From Altibacter lentus (GTDB lineage Bacteria; Bacteroidota; Bacteroidia; Flavobacteriales; Flavobacteriaceae), in the NCBI RefSeq assembly GCF_000746845.1, contig NZ_KN050846.1:503394-567393 (forward strand): 64,000 nucleotides of DNA. The letters are read 5' to 3'. A program made the translations under genes and the position numbers. Shown here one piece after another: positions 26,331-34,757 of the stretch; within the stretch, counting starts at the first letter, position 1, and each line of letters opens with the position of its first letter. The notes under the pieces are model-generated. The model did no database searches. It was not told where the DNA came from and worked only from the letters and a program-made list of their open reading frames with translations.

Positions 26331-26655
26331 AAATCACAGCACTTTCGTGGAACTTGCGGACGAAAAAGATGATATCCATGACTTTGCGGGTTTTTTGGAA
26401 TATCAAATCCCCAATAAGTTCAAAAGACAGAACGTAGTGTTAAACCTTTTGGATTATGAAAACCTTGAGCTTCCCCAATTGTTATTGTTCTTGAAAGTTT
26501 CCAACCTTCACCGAAAGACTAAATTCTCGTTTGTGATCGTCAATGATGCCATCAATCCTGATGATATTCCATTCGAAATGATCGTAGTTCCTACATTACA
26601 GGAAGCAGAAGATATTATTGAGATGGAAGAAATAGAGCGGGATCTTGGGTTTTAG
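26320..26655 (+). CDS. Small STAS-like protein of unknown function
   Basis: A 111-residue soluble protein whose ATG lies 11 bases inside the end of pyrB, so it is translationally coupled. The alternating strands and helices (VVLNLLDYENLELPQLLLFLKVS, KFSFVIVND, MIVVPTLQEAEDII) look like a STAS/anti-sigma-antagonist fold, ending with the acidic helix EAEDIIEMEEIERDLGF. No phosphorylatable Ser in the usual D-S-G-x-x motif is visible. It is followed after 33 bases by RNase Z. I recall this small gene next to RNase Z in flavobacteria, but its function is unknown. Confidence 0.7.
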   Translation: MKIKNHSTFVELADEKDDIHDFAGFLEYQIPNKFKRQNVVLNLLDYENLELPQLLLFLKVSNLHRKTKFSFVIVNDAINPDDIPFEMIVVPTLQEAEDIIEMEEIERDLGF

Positions 26656-26688
26656 AAAAACCGAGATCTTTTAATAATCAATTAGCAC

Positions 26689-27594
26689 ATGAAACTTACC
26701 ATACTCGGTTGTCATTCGGCTACCCCCAGAGCTTCTGCACATCCTACATCGCAGGTGTTGGAAGTTAAAGGTCATTTGTTCCTTATCGACTGTGGTGAAG
26801 GGACACAAGTGCAGTTGCGACGCTACAAGGTTAAATTTTCTAGGATTCGTCATGTCTTTATTTCACATCTTCATGGGGATCATTTCTTTGGTTTGGTGGG
26901 CCTTATCTCTACCTTCCGGCTTTTAGGACGTGAGGCCGAGCTCAACATCTATGGACCTAAAGGTATCAAGGAAGCGATCACGCTTCAGTTGAAGTTAGGC
27001 AAGTCTTGGACCAACTATCCTTTGTATTTTCATGAATTGGATTCAAATGTTCCACAGTTATTATATGAAGACGATTCACTTTCAGTAACCACCATCCCCT
27101 TAGATCACCGCGTCTATACCAACGGTTTCCTTTTTCAGGAAAAACCGGGAGATCGAAAACTTAACATCAACGCTGCCCGTAAAGCGAACATAGACCTTAG
27201 TTACTACAATAAGATAAAGCAAGGGTTTGATGTGACCAATAAGGACGGCAAGACCATCCCTAATAAGGAGATCACTTTTGATCCCGATCCGCCAAAATCC
27301 TATGCCTTTTGCAGTGATACTGCCTATTATCCCGAGATCGTACCCCAAATTGAAAAGGTGACCGCTCTGTATCATGAGGCCACTTTCCTGGAGGCGCACT
27401 ATCATCTATGTGAACCCACCAAACACAGCACTGCCAAAGAAGCCGGTGTAATAGCAAAGAAAGCTCAGGTTGGGACATTGATCCTAGGGCATTATTCCGG
27501 CAGGTACGGTGATCTTGAATTGTTTCGTAAGGAAGCACAAGAGGTCTTCGAGAATGTAGAACTGGCCGAAGACGGAAAGGTATTTAAGCTCTAG
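26689..27594 (+). CDS. rnz: Ribonuclease Z
   Basis: A 301-residue metallo-beta-lactamase-fold endonuclease that matures tRNA 3' ends. The zinc motif HLHGDHFFGLVGL is near residue 63, with further ligands in SDTAYYPE (Asp), HEATF and LGHYSGRYGD (His). The opening LTILGCHSATPRASAHPTSQ is typical of the short (bacterial) form, as is the length. It is the last gene of the pyrR-pyrB-STAS-like-rnz cluster. Confidence 0.94.
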   Translation: MKLTILGCHSATPRASAHPTSQVLEVKGHLFLIDCGEGTQVQLRRYKVKFSRIRHVFISHLHGDHFFGLVGLISTFRLLGREAELNIYGPKGIKEAITLQLKLGKSWTNYPLYFHELDSNVPQLLYEDDSLSVTTIPLDHRVYTNGFLFQEKPGDRKLNINAARKANIDLSYYNKIKQGFDVTNKDGKTIPNKEITFDPDPPKSYAFCSDTAYYPEIVPQIEKVTALYHEATFLEAHYHLCEPTKHSTAKEAGVIAKKAQVGTLILGHYSGRYGDLELFRKEAQEVFENVELAEDGKVFKL

Positions 27595-27670
27595 GGAAAA
27601 TTAACAGCTATTTAATAAACACCCTTTTATTACCTTTGGTAAAACTTGTAACTTGCAATAAAGTTGGTGT

Positions 27671-28315
27671 ATGAGAGATAACTTGCACAAAGAACGGAAA
27701 TCGTACGAAAAAGGCGAATTGTCCGAAAATTCGGTGGATCCCAATCCTTTGCAACAATTCCGTAAATGGTATTATGAAACTGAACAAACCGGCGGTGTTG
27801 ACGAAGTGAATGCGATGACGCTCACTACCATTGGGGTCGATGGCTATCCCAGAGGTCGTGTGGTATTGCTGAAGAAATACGATGAGAACGGATTTTATTT
27901 TTACACCAATTACAATAGCGAAAAGGGACTTTCCATTTCAAACAACAATCATGTGTGCCTCTCTTTTTTTTGGCCTGTGATGGAACGCCAAGTGATCATT
28001 AAAGGGAAAGCCTCCAAAACTTCTGAAGCCGATGCCACCAATTATTTTCATTCTCGACCTAAAGGGAGTCAGTTGGGAGCAATGGTTTCAAATCAAAGTA
28101 AGAAGATTGAGAACAGAGAAGCATTAGAGGCTCGATTGACGGAACTGGAAAAATTATATGAGAACAAGGAGGTCCCCAAACCCGAGAATTGGGGAGGATT
28201 TGTCGTGGCACCTGTAGAGATCGAATTCTGGCAGGGACGACCTAATCGCTTGCACGACCGCATCCGGTATCGCTTGCATGGTCACGATTGGGAAATTGAC
28301 CGATTACAACCTTAA
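27671..28315 (+). CDS. pdxH: Pyridoxamine 5'-phosphate oxidase
   Basis: A 214-residue FMN enzyme that oxidises pyridoxine or pyridoxamine phosphate to pyridoxal phosphate. The FMN-binding signature RGRVVLLKKYDENGFYFYTNY is near residues 65-85 (cited in part). SRPKGSQLGAMVSNQS is near 120, and the C-terminal EFWQGRPNRLHDRIRY ends in the expected LQP. A TACCTTTG -7-like box lies at 27631-27638. The gene is followed by a hairpin without a T-run, so transcription may continue into the sixA-ppk1-ppx genes. Confidence 0.95.
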   Translation: MRDNLHKERKSYEKGELSENSVDPNPLQQFRKWYYETEQTGGVDEVNAMTLTTIGVDGYPRGRVVLLKKYDENGFYFYTNYNSEKGLSISNNNHVCLSFFWPVMERQVIIKGKASKTSEADATNYFHSRPKGSQLGAMVSNQSKKIENREALEARLTELEKLYENKEVPKPENWGGFVVAPVEIEFWQGRPNRLHDRIRYRLHGHDWEIDRLQP

Positions 28316-28336
28316 GAATTTAGTTTAATTTATTAT

Positions 28337-28368
28337 ACACCTTGGTTGGGCACATCCCAACCGAATGT
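28337..28368 (+). other. Hairpin without T-run between pdxH and sixA-like gene
   Basis: GGTTGGG (28344-28350) pairs with CCCAACC (28356-28362) around loop CACAT, and CACCTT / GAATGTG can extend the stem. No T-run follows, so it is not a standard terminator. It may stabilise or process an mRNA joining pdxH to the polyphosphate genes. Confidence 0.45.
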
Positions 28369-28398
28369 GAAAATCTTAAAAAAGCATAGTTTATAAAA

Positions 28399-28884
28399 AT
28401 GAAAACACTTTATATGGTCCGGCACGCAAAGTCGTCCTGGAAATACGACGTAGAAGATCACAAACGCCCCTTAAAAGGACGAGGTAAACGTGATGGCGAA
28501 CTGGTTTCTAATACTTTAAAAGGTCAGGTAGATCCCCCACAAAAGATCGTAACCAGCGATGCCAACAGAGCTTTGTCGACGGCGCATTACTTTAAGGACG
28601 CATTCAATATTCCCGATTCTAAATTTGTGACAAATCATAGTCTCTACGATTTTAGCGGGCAAAATGTAATGAACATCATTAAAAGTTTAGACAATTCTCT
28701 GGATCGTGTGATGATCGTGGGTCACAATCATGCATTCACTTCGGTTGCGAATATGCTTGGAAATAGATATATTGACAATGTTCCTACCTGTGGTTTTGTC
28801 ATGATACAATTTGAAGAAAACTCATGGAGCGATATAACCACCGGAAAAACAATACAGACCCTTTTCCCTAGAGATCTTAAATAA
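28399..28884 (+). CDS. SixA-like histidine phosphatase
   Basis: A 161-residue member of the histidine phosphatase (phosphoglycerate-mutase-like) superfamily. The catalytic RHG-type motif is MVRHAKSSWKY at residues 5-15, followed by RPLKGRGKRDGELV as in SixA. The second catalytic His is in IVGHNHAFTSVAN near residue 113. E. coli SixA dephosphorylates a phosphohistidine in a signalling protein; the substrate here is unknown. Its stop overlaps the ppk1 ATG (TAATG), so a role connected to polyphosphate or phosphate is suggested by context. Confidence 0.85.
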   Translation: MKTLYMVRHAKSSWKYDVEDHKRPLKGRGKRDGELVSNTLKGQVDPPQKIVTSDANRALSTAHYFKDAFNIPDSKFVTNHSLYDFSGQNVMNIIKSLDNSLDRVMIVGHNHAFTSVANMLGNRYIDNVPTCGFVMIQFEENSWSDITTGKTIQTLFPRDLK

Positions 28885-30977
28885 TGGCGGTAGAGCTTAT
28901 TAAAAACAATATTACAGAGAATACCTACTTCAATCGTGAATTGAGCTGGCTTCAGTTTAATGCGCGTGTTCTTCAAGAGGCAGGAGATAAAACGGTCCCG
29001 TTACTGGAACGGCTTCGGTTCCTGGGGATATTCTCTAATAATCTGGACGAGTTCTTCAAGGTCCGGTATGCCACCATCAAGAGAATTGTGGATGCAGGTA
29101 AAGGCGGAAGGAGTGCCTTGGGAGGAATTTCAGCAAAAGAATTACTGGAAGAGATCACCCAAACCGTCATCGAGCAGCAGGCAACCAGCCTTCGTATTTT
29201 AAGTAAAATTAGAAGAGAGCTTCAAAAAGAAAATATTTTCATTATTAATGAAACCGAAGTTACCGCAAAACAAGGGGCCTTTATTTCCGATTACTTTATT
29301 CGGAAGGTAAGTCCGGCCCTGGTAACCATCATGATCGGTGAACTGGAAAAATTTCCAACGTTGAAGGACAGTGCTGCTTACTTGGCGGTGAAAATGGTAA
29401 TGTCTAAAGACGACCATACTTTTGAGTCCAAGAACAATTACGCCCTTATCGAAATTCCAAAGGTTATCGAACGATTTGTTGTACTGCCACCCAATGGCGA
29501 CAGACAGTATATCATTATTTTGGACGATCTCATTCGCCACTGTCTTCATAACATTTTTAGTATTTTCAAGTACGACAGTATCTCGGCTCACATGATCAAG
29601 ATTACCCGTGATGCCGAATTGGATATTGATAGTGACCTTAGCAAGAGCTTTATCGACAAGATATCCAAAAGTGTAAAGGATAGAAGCACCGGTGACCCGG
29701 TTCGGTTTGTGTACGACAAAAGTATTGAACCCTCTACATTAAAGTTCTTAATGGATAAAATGGGCATTGACACCACAGATAGTGTGATACCCGGAGGACG
29801 CTACCATAACAGACGGGACTATATGGATTTTCCCAGCTTAGGACGTAACGATCTCTTATATGAAAAGATAACTCCTTTACACATTGCAGGGCTTAGCTTA
29901 CAAGGGAGTTTGTTCGATAAGATCTCGGAAAAGGACTTTATGTTGCATGCACCTTATCAAACTTTTTCTTACGTTGTGAAATTTCTGCGTGAAGCGGCTT
30001 TGGACCCCCATGTTCGATCCATAAAGATCACCATCTACCGTCTTGCACAAGTGTCCCACATTGCCAGTTCGTTGATCAATGCCGTGAAGAATGGGAAAAC
30101 AGTGACAGTCCAAATAGAACTGCAAGCACGTTTTGACGAAGAAGCCAATATTGGATATGCAGAGCAAATGCAAAGTGAAGGTGTGCGCCTTATCTTTGGG
30201 GTAAAGGGACTTAAGGTCCATTGCAAAGCGTGTTTGATCGAACGTGTGGAAAAAGACAAACTTAAACGGTATGCTTTTATAAGCACCGGAAATTTCAATG
30301 AGTCGACCGCACGACTATATACCGATTATACACTATTCACCTCAAATCAAAGCATTTGCAAGGAGATCAATAAAGTATTTGATTTTTTTGAGGTCAATTA
30401 CAAGATAAAGAAATATCGTCATCTCATCGTTTCACCGCACTACACCCGTAATGCACTTTACAACCTGATTGAAGCAGAGATAAAAAATAAAAAATTTGGG
30501 CTTTCCTCCGGAATAAAACTTAAACTCAATAGTTTATCCGATTATAAAATGATCGATAAGTTGTATGAAGCGAGCAGGGCAGGAGTCCCCATTCGCTTGA
30601 TCGTTAGAGGGATTTGCTGTCTGGTTCCCGGCGTTAAGGGTATGAGTGAGAATATTCAGGTGATAAGCATTATTGATAAGTTCCTGGAGCACCCCCGATT
30701 GTTCATCTTTGAAAATAATAAGGATCCAAAGGTGTATATTTCTTCCGCAGATTTCATGGGAAGAAATCTGGACAACAGGGTAGAGATCACCTGCCCAATC
30801 TACGATGAAGGGATTAGAGCCGAATTATTAGATACGTTTGAGATCTGCTGGAGTGATAATGTGAAAGCAAGGGTCATTTCCGCAAAACAAGACAATGCCT
30901 ACCGTAAACCTAATAATGGTGCCGTCCGCTCGCAGTTCAAGTTGTATGAATATTACCAAAATAAACTGAAACAATAG
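28884..30977 (+). CDS. ppk1: Polyphosphate kinase 1
   Basis: A 697-residue enzyme that polymerises the gamma-phosphate of ATP into polyphosphate. The N-terminal domain opens with YFNRELSWLQFNARVLQEA and SNNLDEFFKVR, both classic. The two C-terminal PLD-like catalytic domains carry the phosphorylatable His in LKVHCKACLIER (about residue 450) and the second conserved His in KFLEHPRLFIFEN (about 610), followed by VYISSADFMGRNLDNRVE. The length is close to E. coli Ppk1. It sits between a SixA-like gene, with TAATG overlap, and ppx, with 2 bases between. Confidence 0.96.
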   Translation: MAVELIKNNITENTYFNRELSWLQFNARVLQEAGDKTVPLLERLRFLGIFSNNLDEFFKVRYATIKRIVDAGKGGRSALGGISAKELLEEITQTVIEQQATSLRILSKIRRELQKENIFIINETEVTAKQGAFISDYFIRKVSPALVTIMIGELEKFPTLKDSAAYLAVKMVMSKDDHTFESKNNYALIEIPKVIERFVVLPPNGDRQYIIILDDLIRHCLHNIFSIFKYDSISAHMIKITRDAELDIDSDLSKSFIDKISKSVKDRSTGDPVRFVYDKSIEPSTLKFLMDKMGIDTTDSVIPGGRYHNRRDYMDFPSLGRNDLLYEKITPLHIAGLSLQGSLFDKISEKDFMLHAPYQTFSYVVKFLREAALDPHVRSIKITIYRLAQVSHIASSLINAVKNGKTVTVQIELQARFDEEANIGYAEQMQSEGVRLIFGVKGLKVHCKACLIERVEKDKLKRYAFISTGNFNESTARLYTDYTLFTSNQSICKEINKVFDFFEVNYKIKKYRHLIVSPHYTRNALYNLIEAEIKNKKFGLSSGIKLKLNSLSDYKMIDKLYEASRAGVPIRLIVRGICCLVPGVKGMSENIQVISIIDKFLEHPRLFIFENNKDPKVYISSADFMGRNLDNRVEITCPIYDEGIRAELLDTFEICWSDNVKARVISAKQDNAYRKPNNGAVRSQFKLYEYYQNKLKQ

Positions 30978-30979
30978 AT

Positions 30980-31897
30980 TTGTTACACATTGAAAAATAT
31001 GGCGCCATTGATATCGGCTCGAATGCTATACGCTTGCTTGTCGCTACAGTGGTTGAAGAAGAAGGAAAAAACACCTTGTTTAAAAAAACATCGTTGGTTC
31101 GTGTACCCATTCGATTGGGAGCCGATGTGTTTTTGGAAGGAAAGATATCCGAGGTCAATACACGACGTATGATCGATGCCATGAATGCCTTTCGACTGCT
31201 GATGAACACCCACAATGTGAAGCGGTTTAAGGCGTGTGCGACTTCAGCTATGCGTGAAGCTACCAACGGACAGGAAATTGCAGATAGAATTAAAAAAGAG
31301 GCCGGCGTTTTTATAAATATCATCGATGGAAATGACGAGGCCGCCATCATTGCGTCCACAGATCTTAAATCCTTGATCCAGAACGACAAGGTCTTTTTGT
31401 ATGTGGATGTGGGCGGCGGAAGTACCGAATTCACCATTTTTGCCGAAGGCCAAACCGTAGCCTCAAAATCCTTTAAATTAGGGACCGTACGATTGTTGAA
31501 CGACATGGTGGAAGACACCATGTGGCAACAGGTGGAAGAATGGATTCGATCGAACACCAAGCCCTATAAGAAGATCTCTGTGATCGGGTCGGGGGGAAAC
31601 ATTAACAGTATCTATAAGAACAGTGGTAAGAAGATAGGAAAACCTTTAAGCTATTTTTATCTGGCTTCCTTCTACGATCTTATTCGTTCCTATACCTTAG
31701 ATGAGCGTATCACACAGATGGATATGAACCCGGACAGGGCAGACGTGATCGTTCCGGCTACGCGTATCTATCTTTCTGCAATGAAATGGGCAGGAGCAAA
31801 GAATATCTTTGTGCCAAAGATCGGTTTGTCTGATGGTATCATTAAGAGCTTATATAACGAAAAGATAGCAGAATCCCTCGAAGTCAATCAGGATTGA
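30980..31897 (+). CDS. ppx: Exopolyphosphatase, Ppx/GppA family
   Basis: A 305-residue ASKHA-fold phosphatase that removes terminal phosphates from polyphosphate or converts pppGpp to ppGpp. The phosphate-1 motif YGAIDIGSNAIRLLV is at residues 7-21. DVGGGSTEFTIF near 145 and SVIGSGGNINSI near 197 follow. It is of the short two-domain type without the C-terminal HD domain. The start is a TTG at 30980, two bases after the ppk1 stop. An in-frame stop at 30962 leaves no ATG upstream, and the first conserved residues begin within six codons, so the TTG is well supported. Confidence 0.92.
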   Translation: MLHIEKYGAIDIGSNAIRLLVATVVEEEGKNTLFKKTSLVRVPIRLGADVFLEGKISEVNTRRMIDAMNAFRLLMNTHNVKRFKACATSAMREATNGQEIADRIKKEAGVFINIIDGNDEAAIIASTDLKSLIQNDKVFLYVDVGGGSTEFTIFAEGQTVASKSFKLGTVRLLNDMVEDTMWQQVEEWIRSNTKPYKKISVIGSGGNINSIYKNSGKKIGKPLSYFYLASFYDLIRSYTLDERITQMDMNPDRADVIVPATRIYLSAMKWAGAKNIFVPKIGLSDGIIKSLYNEKIAESLEVNQD

Positions 31898-31919
31898 TCG
31901 TACCACATTCTATGACCAC

Positions 31920-32501
31920 TCAACCATGGATCGTTTCTTTTTTACCAAGGTCTTTCATAAACTGTGCTTCGAATTCCAGTAACTCTTTCCATTTCGCATC
32001 CACTTCGGTTCGGTCGCCATACTGCCTCGCAAAACGGAGGAACATGGTGTAATGATTTGCTTCGCTAACCATTAATTTTCTGTAGAATTCTGCCAGCTCT
32101 TTATCTTCCAGCTCTTCACTTAGCAAACGAAATCGTTCACAACTCCTGGCTTCAATTAGCGCGGCGTACAACAATCTATGTACCAACTGTGTGGTCCTGC
32201 TGCCTCCTTTCGGAAAAAACTGTGTGATCTGTATCACGTACTCGTCCTTGCGGTCACGACCCATAACCCAACCCCGCTCCAGGATCCTGTCATGCACCAT
32301 CTTGAAATGGCTTATCTCTTCTTTTACCAGAGCGACCATTTCCTGTACCAATTCGGTGTACTCGGGAAAGGAAACGATAAGCGAGATCGCTGTGGAGGCC
32401 GCCTTCTGCTCACAGTAGGCGTGATCGGTAAGAATTTCTTCTATGTTCTTCTCAACTATGTTGACCCAGCGTGGATCTGTAGGTAACTGCAAGCCTAACA
32501 T
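31920..32501 (-). CDS. miaE: tRNA-(ms2io6A)-hydroxylase MiaE-like
   Basis: A 193-residue ferritin-like diiron oxygenase. In gamma-proteobacteria MiaE hydroxylates the isopentenyl group of ms2i6A at tRNA position 37. The opening LGLQLPTDPRWVNIVEKN and the diiron ligand motifs (HAYCEQKAAS, EEISHFKMVHDRI, ARSCERF and EANHYTMFLRFA) are visible. The frame extends 14 codons upstream, but the family starts at MLGLQLPTD, so the ATG at 32501 is chosen. Convergent with ppx, 22 bases apart. Confidence 0.9.
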   Translation of the reverse strand: MLGLQLPTDPRWVNIVEKNIEEILTDHAYCEQKAASTAISLIVSFPEYTELVQEMVALVKEEISHFKMVHDRILERGWVMGRDRKDEYVIQITQFFPKGGSRTTQLVHRLLYAALIEARSCERFRLLSEELEDKELAEFYRKLMVSEANHYTMFLRFARQYGDRTEVDAKWKELLEFEAQFMKDLGKKETIHG

Positions 32502-32562
32502 GTTTGTTTTTTTTGGGTTAAAGGAAAATATTCCTCCGGTCAAGGATAAAAGAAATCATCTT

Positions 32563-34353
32563 TTAAATATCCAGATCGAACTCTTTTCGCAATTCTTCTA
32601 TTAGAGGATTCTTTTCTCGTAATTTTTCAAATTTTTCACGCGTGGTATACGCATAACGCTTTTCGATGGTCTCGTTTACTTCTATGGAAAGGTCAATGTC
32701 GTAATTTTGTAATTTTTCTCGCAGAAAACCAAGCAATTCATACTTAGCTCTTTCAACTTCGACCTTAATAGTGGAATTTGGGAATTCCAAATGGATCAAG
32801 GATCCTTCAAGTTTTGGCACGCCCATGGTAAGGTGTGAAAGCAGATTATACTTTCCGTCTTTTTCTACTGTATCGGTATACTCCTTCCAAGCCGCGATCA
32901 TCTGGTCTTCATTAAAGTCGCTTGTAGGAAGGTTCTCTTCGTCCGGTTGATTGGCAATACGTTCTTTTTGGATCGCTTGCTTCTTTTGGATGCTCTTTAA
33001 GGATAAAGCCGACACTTTTTTCGCATTTCGTTCTGCGAGTATACGGGGTCGCTCAATAACAAGATCGTTTCTCTCTTCGGAAGGTGTTATCCCCGCAGAA
33101 GCTTCAGTTGTGTAGGAAACAAACGATTCTGATGGTGTATCAGCAGCTGGACCGGTTTCTTCGGAAATGGTTTCGGTAACTTCCGGAAGAGCTGTTTGCT
33201 TTTCCGAAGCGATCGTCCTTTCAGTAAAAGAAGAGGGCGGTATTACGAAACGTTCAATTTTCTTCTTTCCGAAGGAATTAGGATTTTTTTTTTCGCCTCT
33301 GGCGGTTAAAGAAGCCAGTTGCAACAAGCAAAGTTCTACCAACAACCGCTGGTTTCTACTGTTTTTATATTTGAGATCACAGTCGTTGGCAAGCTCAATG
33401 GCATCGATCAGGAAGTCGTGTGGAGTTTTCTGTGATTGCTCAAAGTACATGGTCTTCACTTGCTCACCAACCTCCAGTAACTGGATGGTCGCTTGATTTT
33501 GACAGACCAGCAGATCTCTGAAATGAGAAGCTAGCCCGGTTATAAAATGGTGTCCGTCGAAACCTTGTGCCAGAATGGCATCATACGCAACCAGTGCTTC
33601 GGGAATGTTATTCTGAAGCAGCAGATCGGTGATCGCAAAATAGTAGGTATAATCCAGCACATTCAAATTTTCGGTAACAGCTTGTCGCGTCAATTCCTGC
33701 CCCGAGAAACTCACCACACGATCGAAAATAGAAAGTGCATCCCTAAGGGCTCCATCGGCCTTTTGAGCAATGATGTGAAGGGCATCGTCTTCTGCCTGTA
33801 TGTTCTCTGATTTTGCGACATCGGCCAGATGGCCTTTGATATCCTGCACTGTGATCCGTTTGAAATCAAAGATCTGACACCGCGATAGAATGGTTGGAAT
33901 GATCTTATGTTTTTCGGTCGTTGCCAGAATAAAAATTGCATGTTTTGGCGGTTCTTCCAAGGTTTTGAGAAATGCATTGAAAGCTGCAGAGGACAACATA
34001 TGAACCTCGTCGATTATATAGACCTTGTAAGTTCCTACCTGAGGTGGAATGCGCACTTGGTCAATGAGATTTCTAATATCGTCAACCGAGTTATTGGAAG
34101 CAGCGTCGAGTTCAAAGATATTAAATGCAAAATCCTCATCTGCTTTTTGGGTCCCGTCTTGGTTGATCTGCTTTGCCAGGATCCGTGCACAAGTGGTTTT
34201 TCCAACACCACGCGGACCGGTAAACAAAAGTGCTTGGGCTAAATGATTGTTCTCTATGGCATTTTGGAGCGTATTTGTAATCGCCTGCTGACCTACAACG
34301 TCTTTAAACGTGGTGGGTCTGTACTTTCGGGCCGATACAATGAAATGTTCCAT
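32563..34353 (-). CDS. dnaX: DNA polymerase III subunit gamma/tau
   Basis: A 596-residue clamp-loader ATPase. It opens with SARKYRPTTFKDVVGQ. Walker A GPRGVGKTTCARILAK is at about residues 46-61, Walker B VYIIDEVHMLS near 112 and sensor 1 ILATTEKHKIIPTILSRCQ near 145. The region after Walker A that holds a four-Cys zinc module in E. coli DnaX is here a short Cys-free stretch (QINQDGTQKADEDFAFNIFE). The C-terminal third is low-complexity followed by a charged tail, as expected of tau. Whether a shorter gamma form is made by frameshifting cannot be seen; I found no obvious A-rich slippery site at the domain boundary. Confidence 0.94.
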   Translation of the reverse strand: MEHFIVSARKYRPTTFKDVVGQQAITNTLQNAIENNHLAQALLFTGPRGVGKTTCARILAKQINQDGTQKADEDFAFNIFELDAASNNSVDDIRNLIDQVRIPPQVGTYKVYIIDEVHMLSSAAFNAFLKTLEEPPKHAIFILATTEKHKIIPTILSRCQIFDFKRITVQDIKGHLADVAKSENIQAEDDALHIIAQKADGALRDALSIFDRVVSFSGQELTRQAVTENLNVLDYTYYFAITDLLLQNNIPEALVAYDAILAQGFDGHHFITGLASHFRDLLVCQNQATIQLLEVGEQVKTMYFEQSQKTPHDFLIDAIELANDCDLKYKNSRNQRLLVELCLLQLASLTARGEKKNPNSFGKKKIERFVIPPSSFTERTIASEKQTALPEVTETISEETGPAADTPSESFVSYTTEASAGITPSEERNDLVIERPRILAERNAKKVSALSLKSIQKKQAIQKERIANQPDEENLPTSDFNEDQMIAAWKEYTDTVEKDGKYNLLSHLTMGVPKLEGSLIHLEFPNSTIKVEVERAKYELLGFLREKLQNYDIDLSIEVNETIEKRYAYTTREKFEKLREKNPLIEELRKEFDLDI

Positions 34354-34410
34354 AAGCGAAAAACAAATATAAAGATGTAGGCTTAGTTTTTAAAAATTAG
34401 GGCTTGCTAT

Positions 34411-34443
34411 TTTACGGTATTTATTAACATTGGAGTACTTTTG
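34411..34443 (+). promoter_or_regulatory. Promoter of rnpB
   Basis: TACTTTTG at 34436-34443 is an exact TAnnTTTG box. A weak -33 element TTTA lies at 34411-34414 with 21 bases between. The box ends 5 bases before the predicted 5' end of RNase P RNA at 34448, exactly where initiation is expected. Confidence 0.65.
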
Positions 34444-34447
34444 CAAA

Positions 34448-34757
34448 AGCAGACCGCCTTATCGCTCCGATAGCTATCGGTGAGGAAAGTCCGGACACCA
34501 TAGGGAAGCATAGCGGCTAACGGCCGTCCTTACGCTTTGGCGTAAGAGGACAAGTGCAACAGAAAGGATGTACAGGTAATGCTGTAGTGAAATCGGGTAA
34601 ACTCTATGCGGTGAAATGCCACGTAAACCTGTGCTTGAGGGTCCCCGCCCGATGCAGGAGGGTAGGCAGCTAGAGCGTGCTGGTAACAGCACGCCCAGAT
34701 AAATGATAAGGATTCGCCTTGTGCGAATACAGAATCCGGCTTACAGGTCTGCTTTTT
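34448..34757 (+). ncRNA. rnpB: RNase P RNA, bacterial type A
   Basis: The catalytic RNA of RNase P, which removes tRNA 5' leaders. Conserved segments appear in the right order: GAGGAAAGTCCGGACACC (34482-34499), ACAGAAAGG after a long stem (34558-34567), GTGAAATGCCACG (34611-34623), the AGAGCGTGCTGG...CACGCCCAGATAAATGATAAGG stretch (34672-34711) and ACAGAATCCGGCTTACAG (34729-34746). The closing stem P1 is AGCAGACC (34448-34455) with GGTCTGCT (34746-34753), followed by a T-run that ends transcription. The 3' arm overlaps, antisense, the last codons of the convergent small gene ending at 34741. Confidence 0.96.

Noticed and set aside
30937-31560. Minus-strand open frame of 207 codons opposite ppx
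   Set aside because: Antisense shadow of ppx; the translation matches no family.
34474-34692. Minus-strand open frame of 72 codons
   Set aside because: It lies entirely inside RNase P RNA; the conserved RNA segments explain the sequence.
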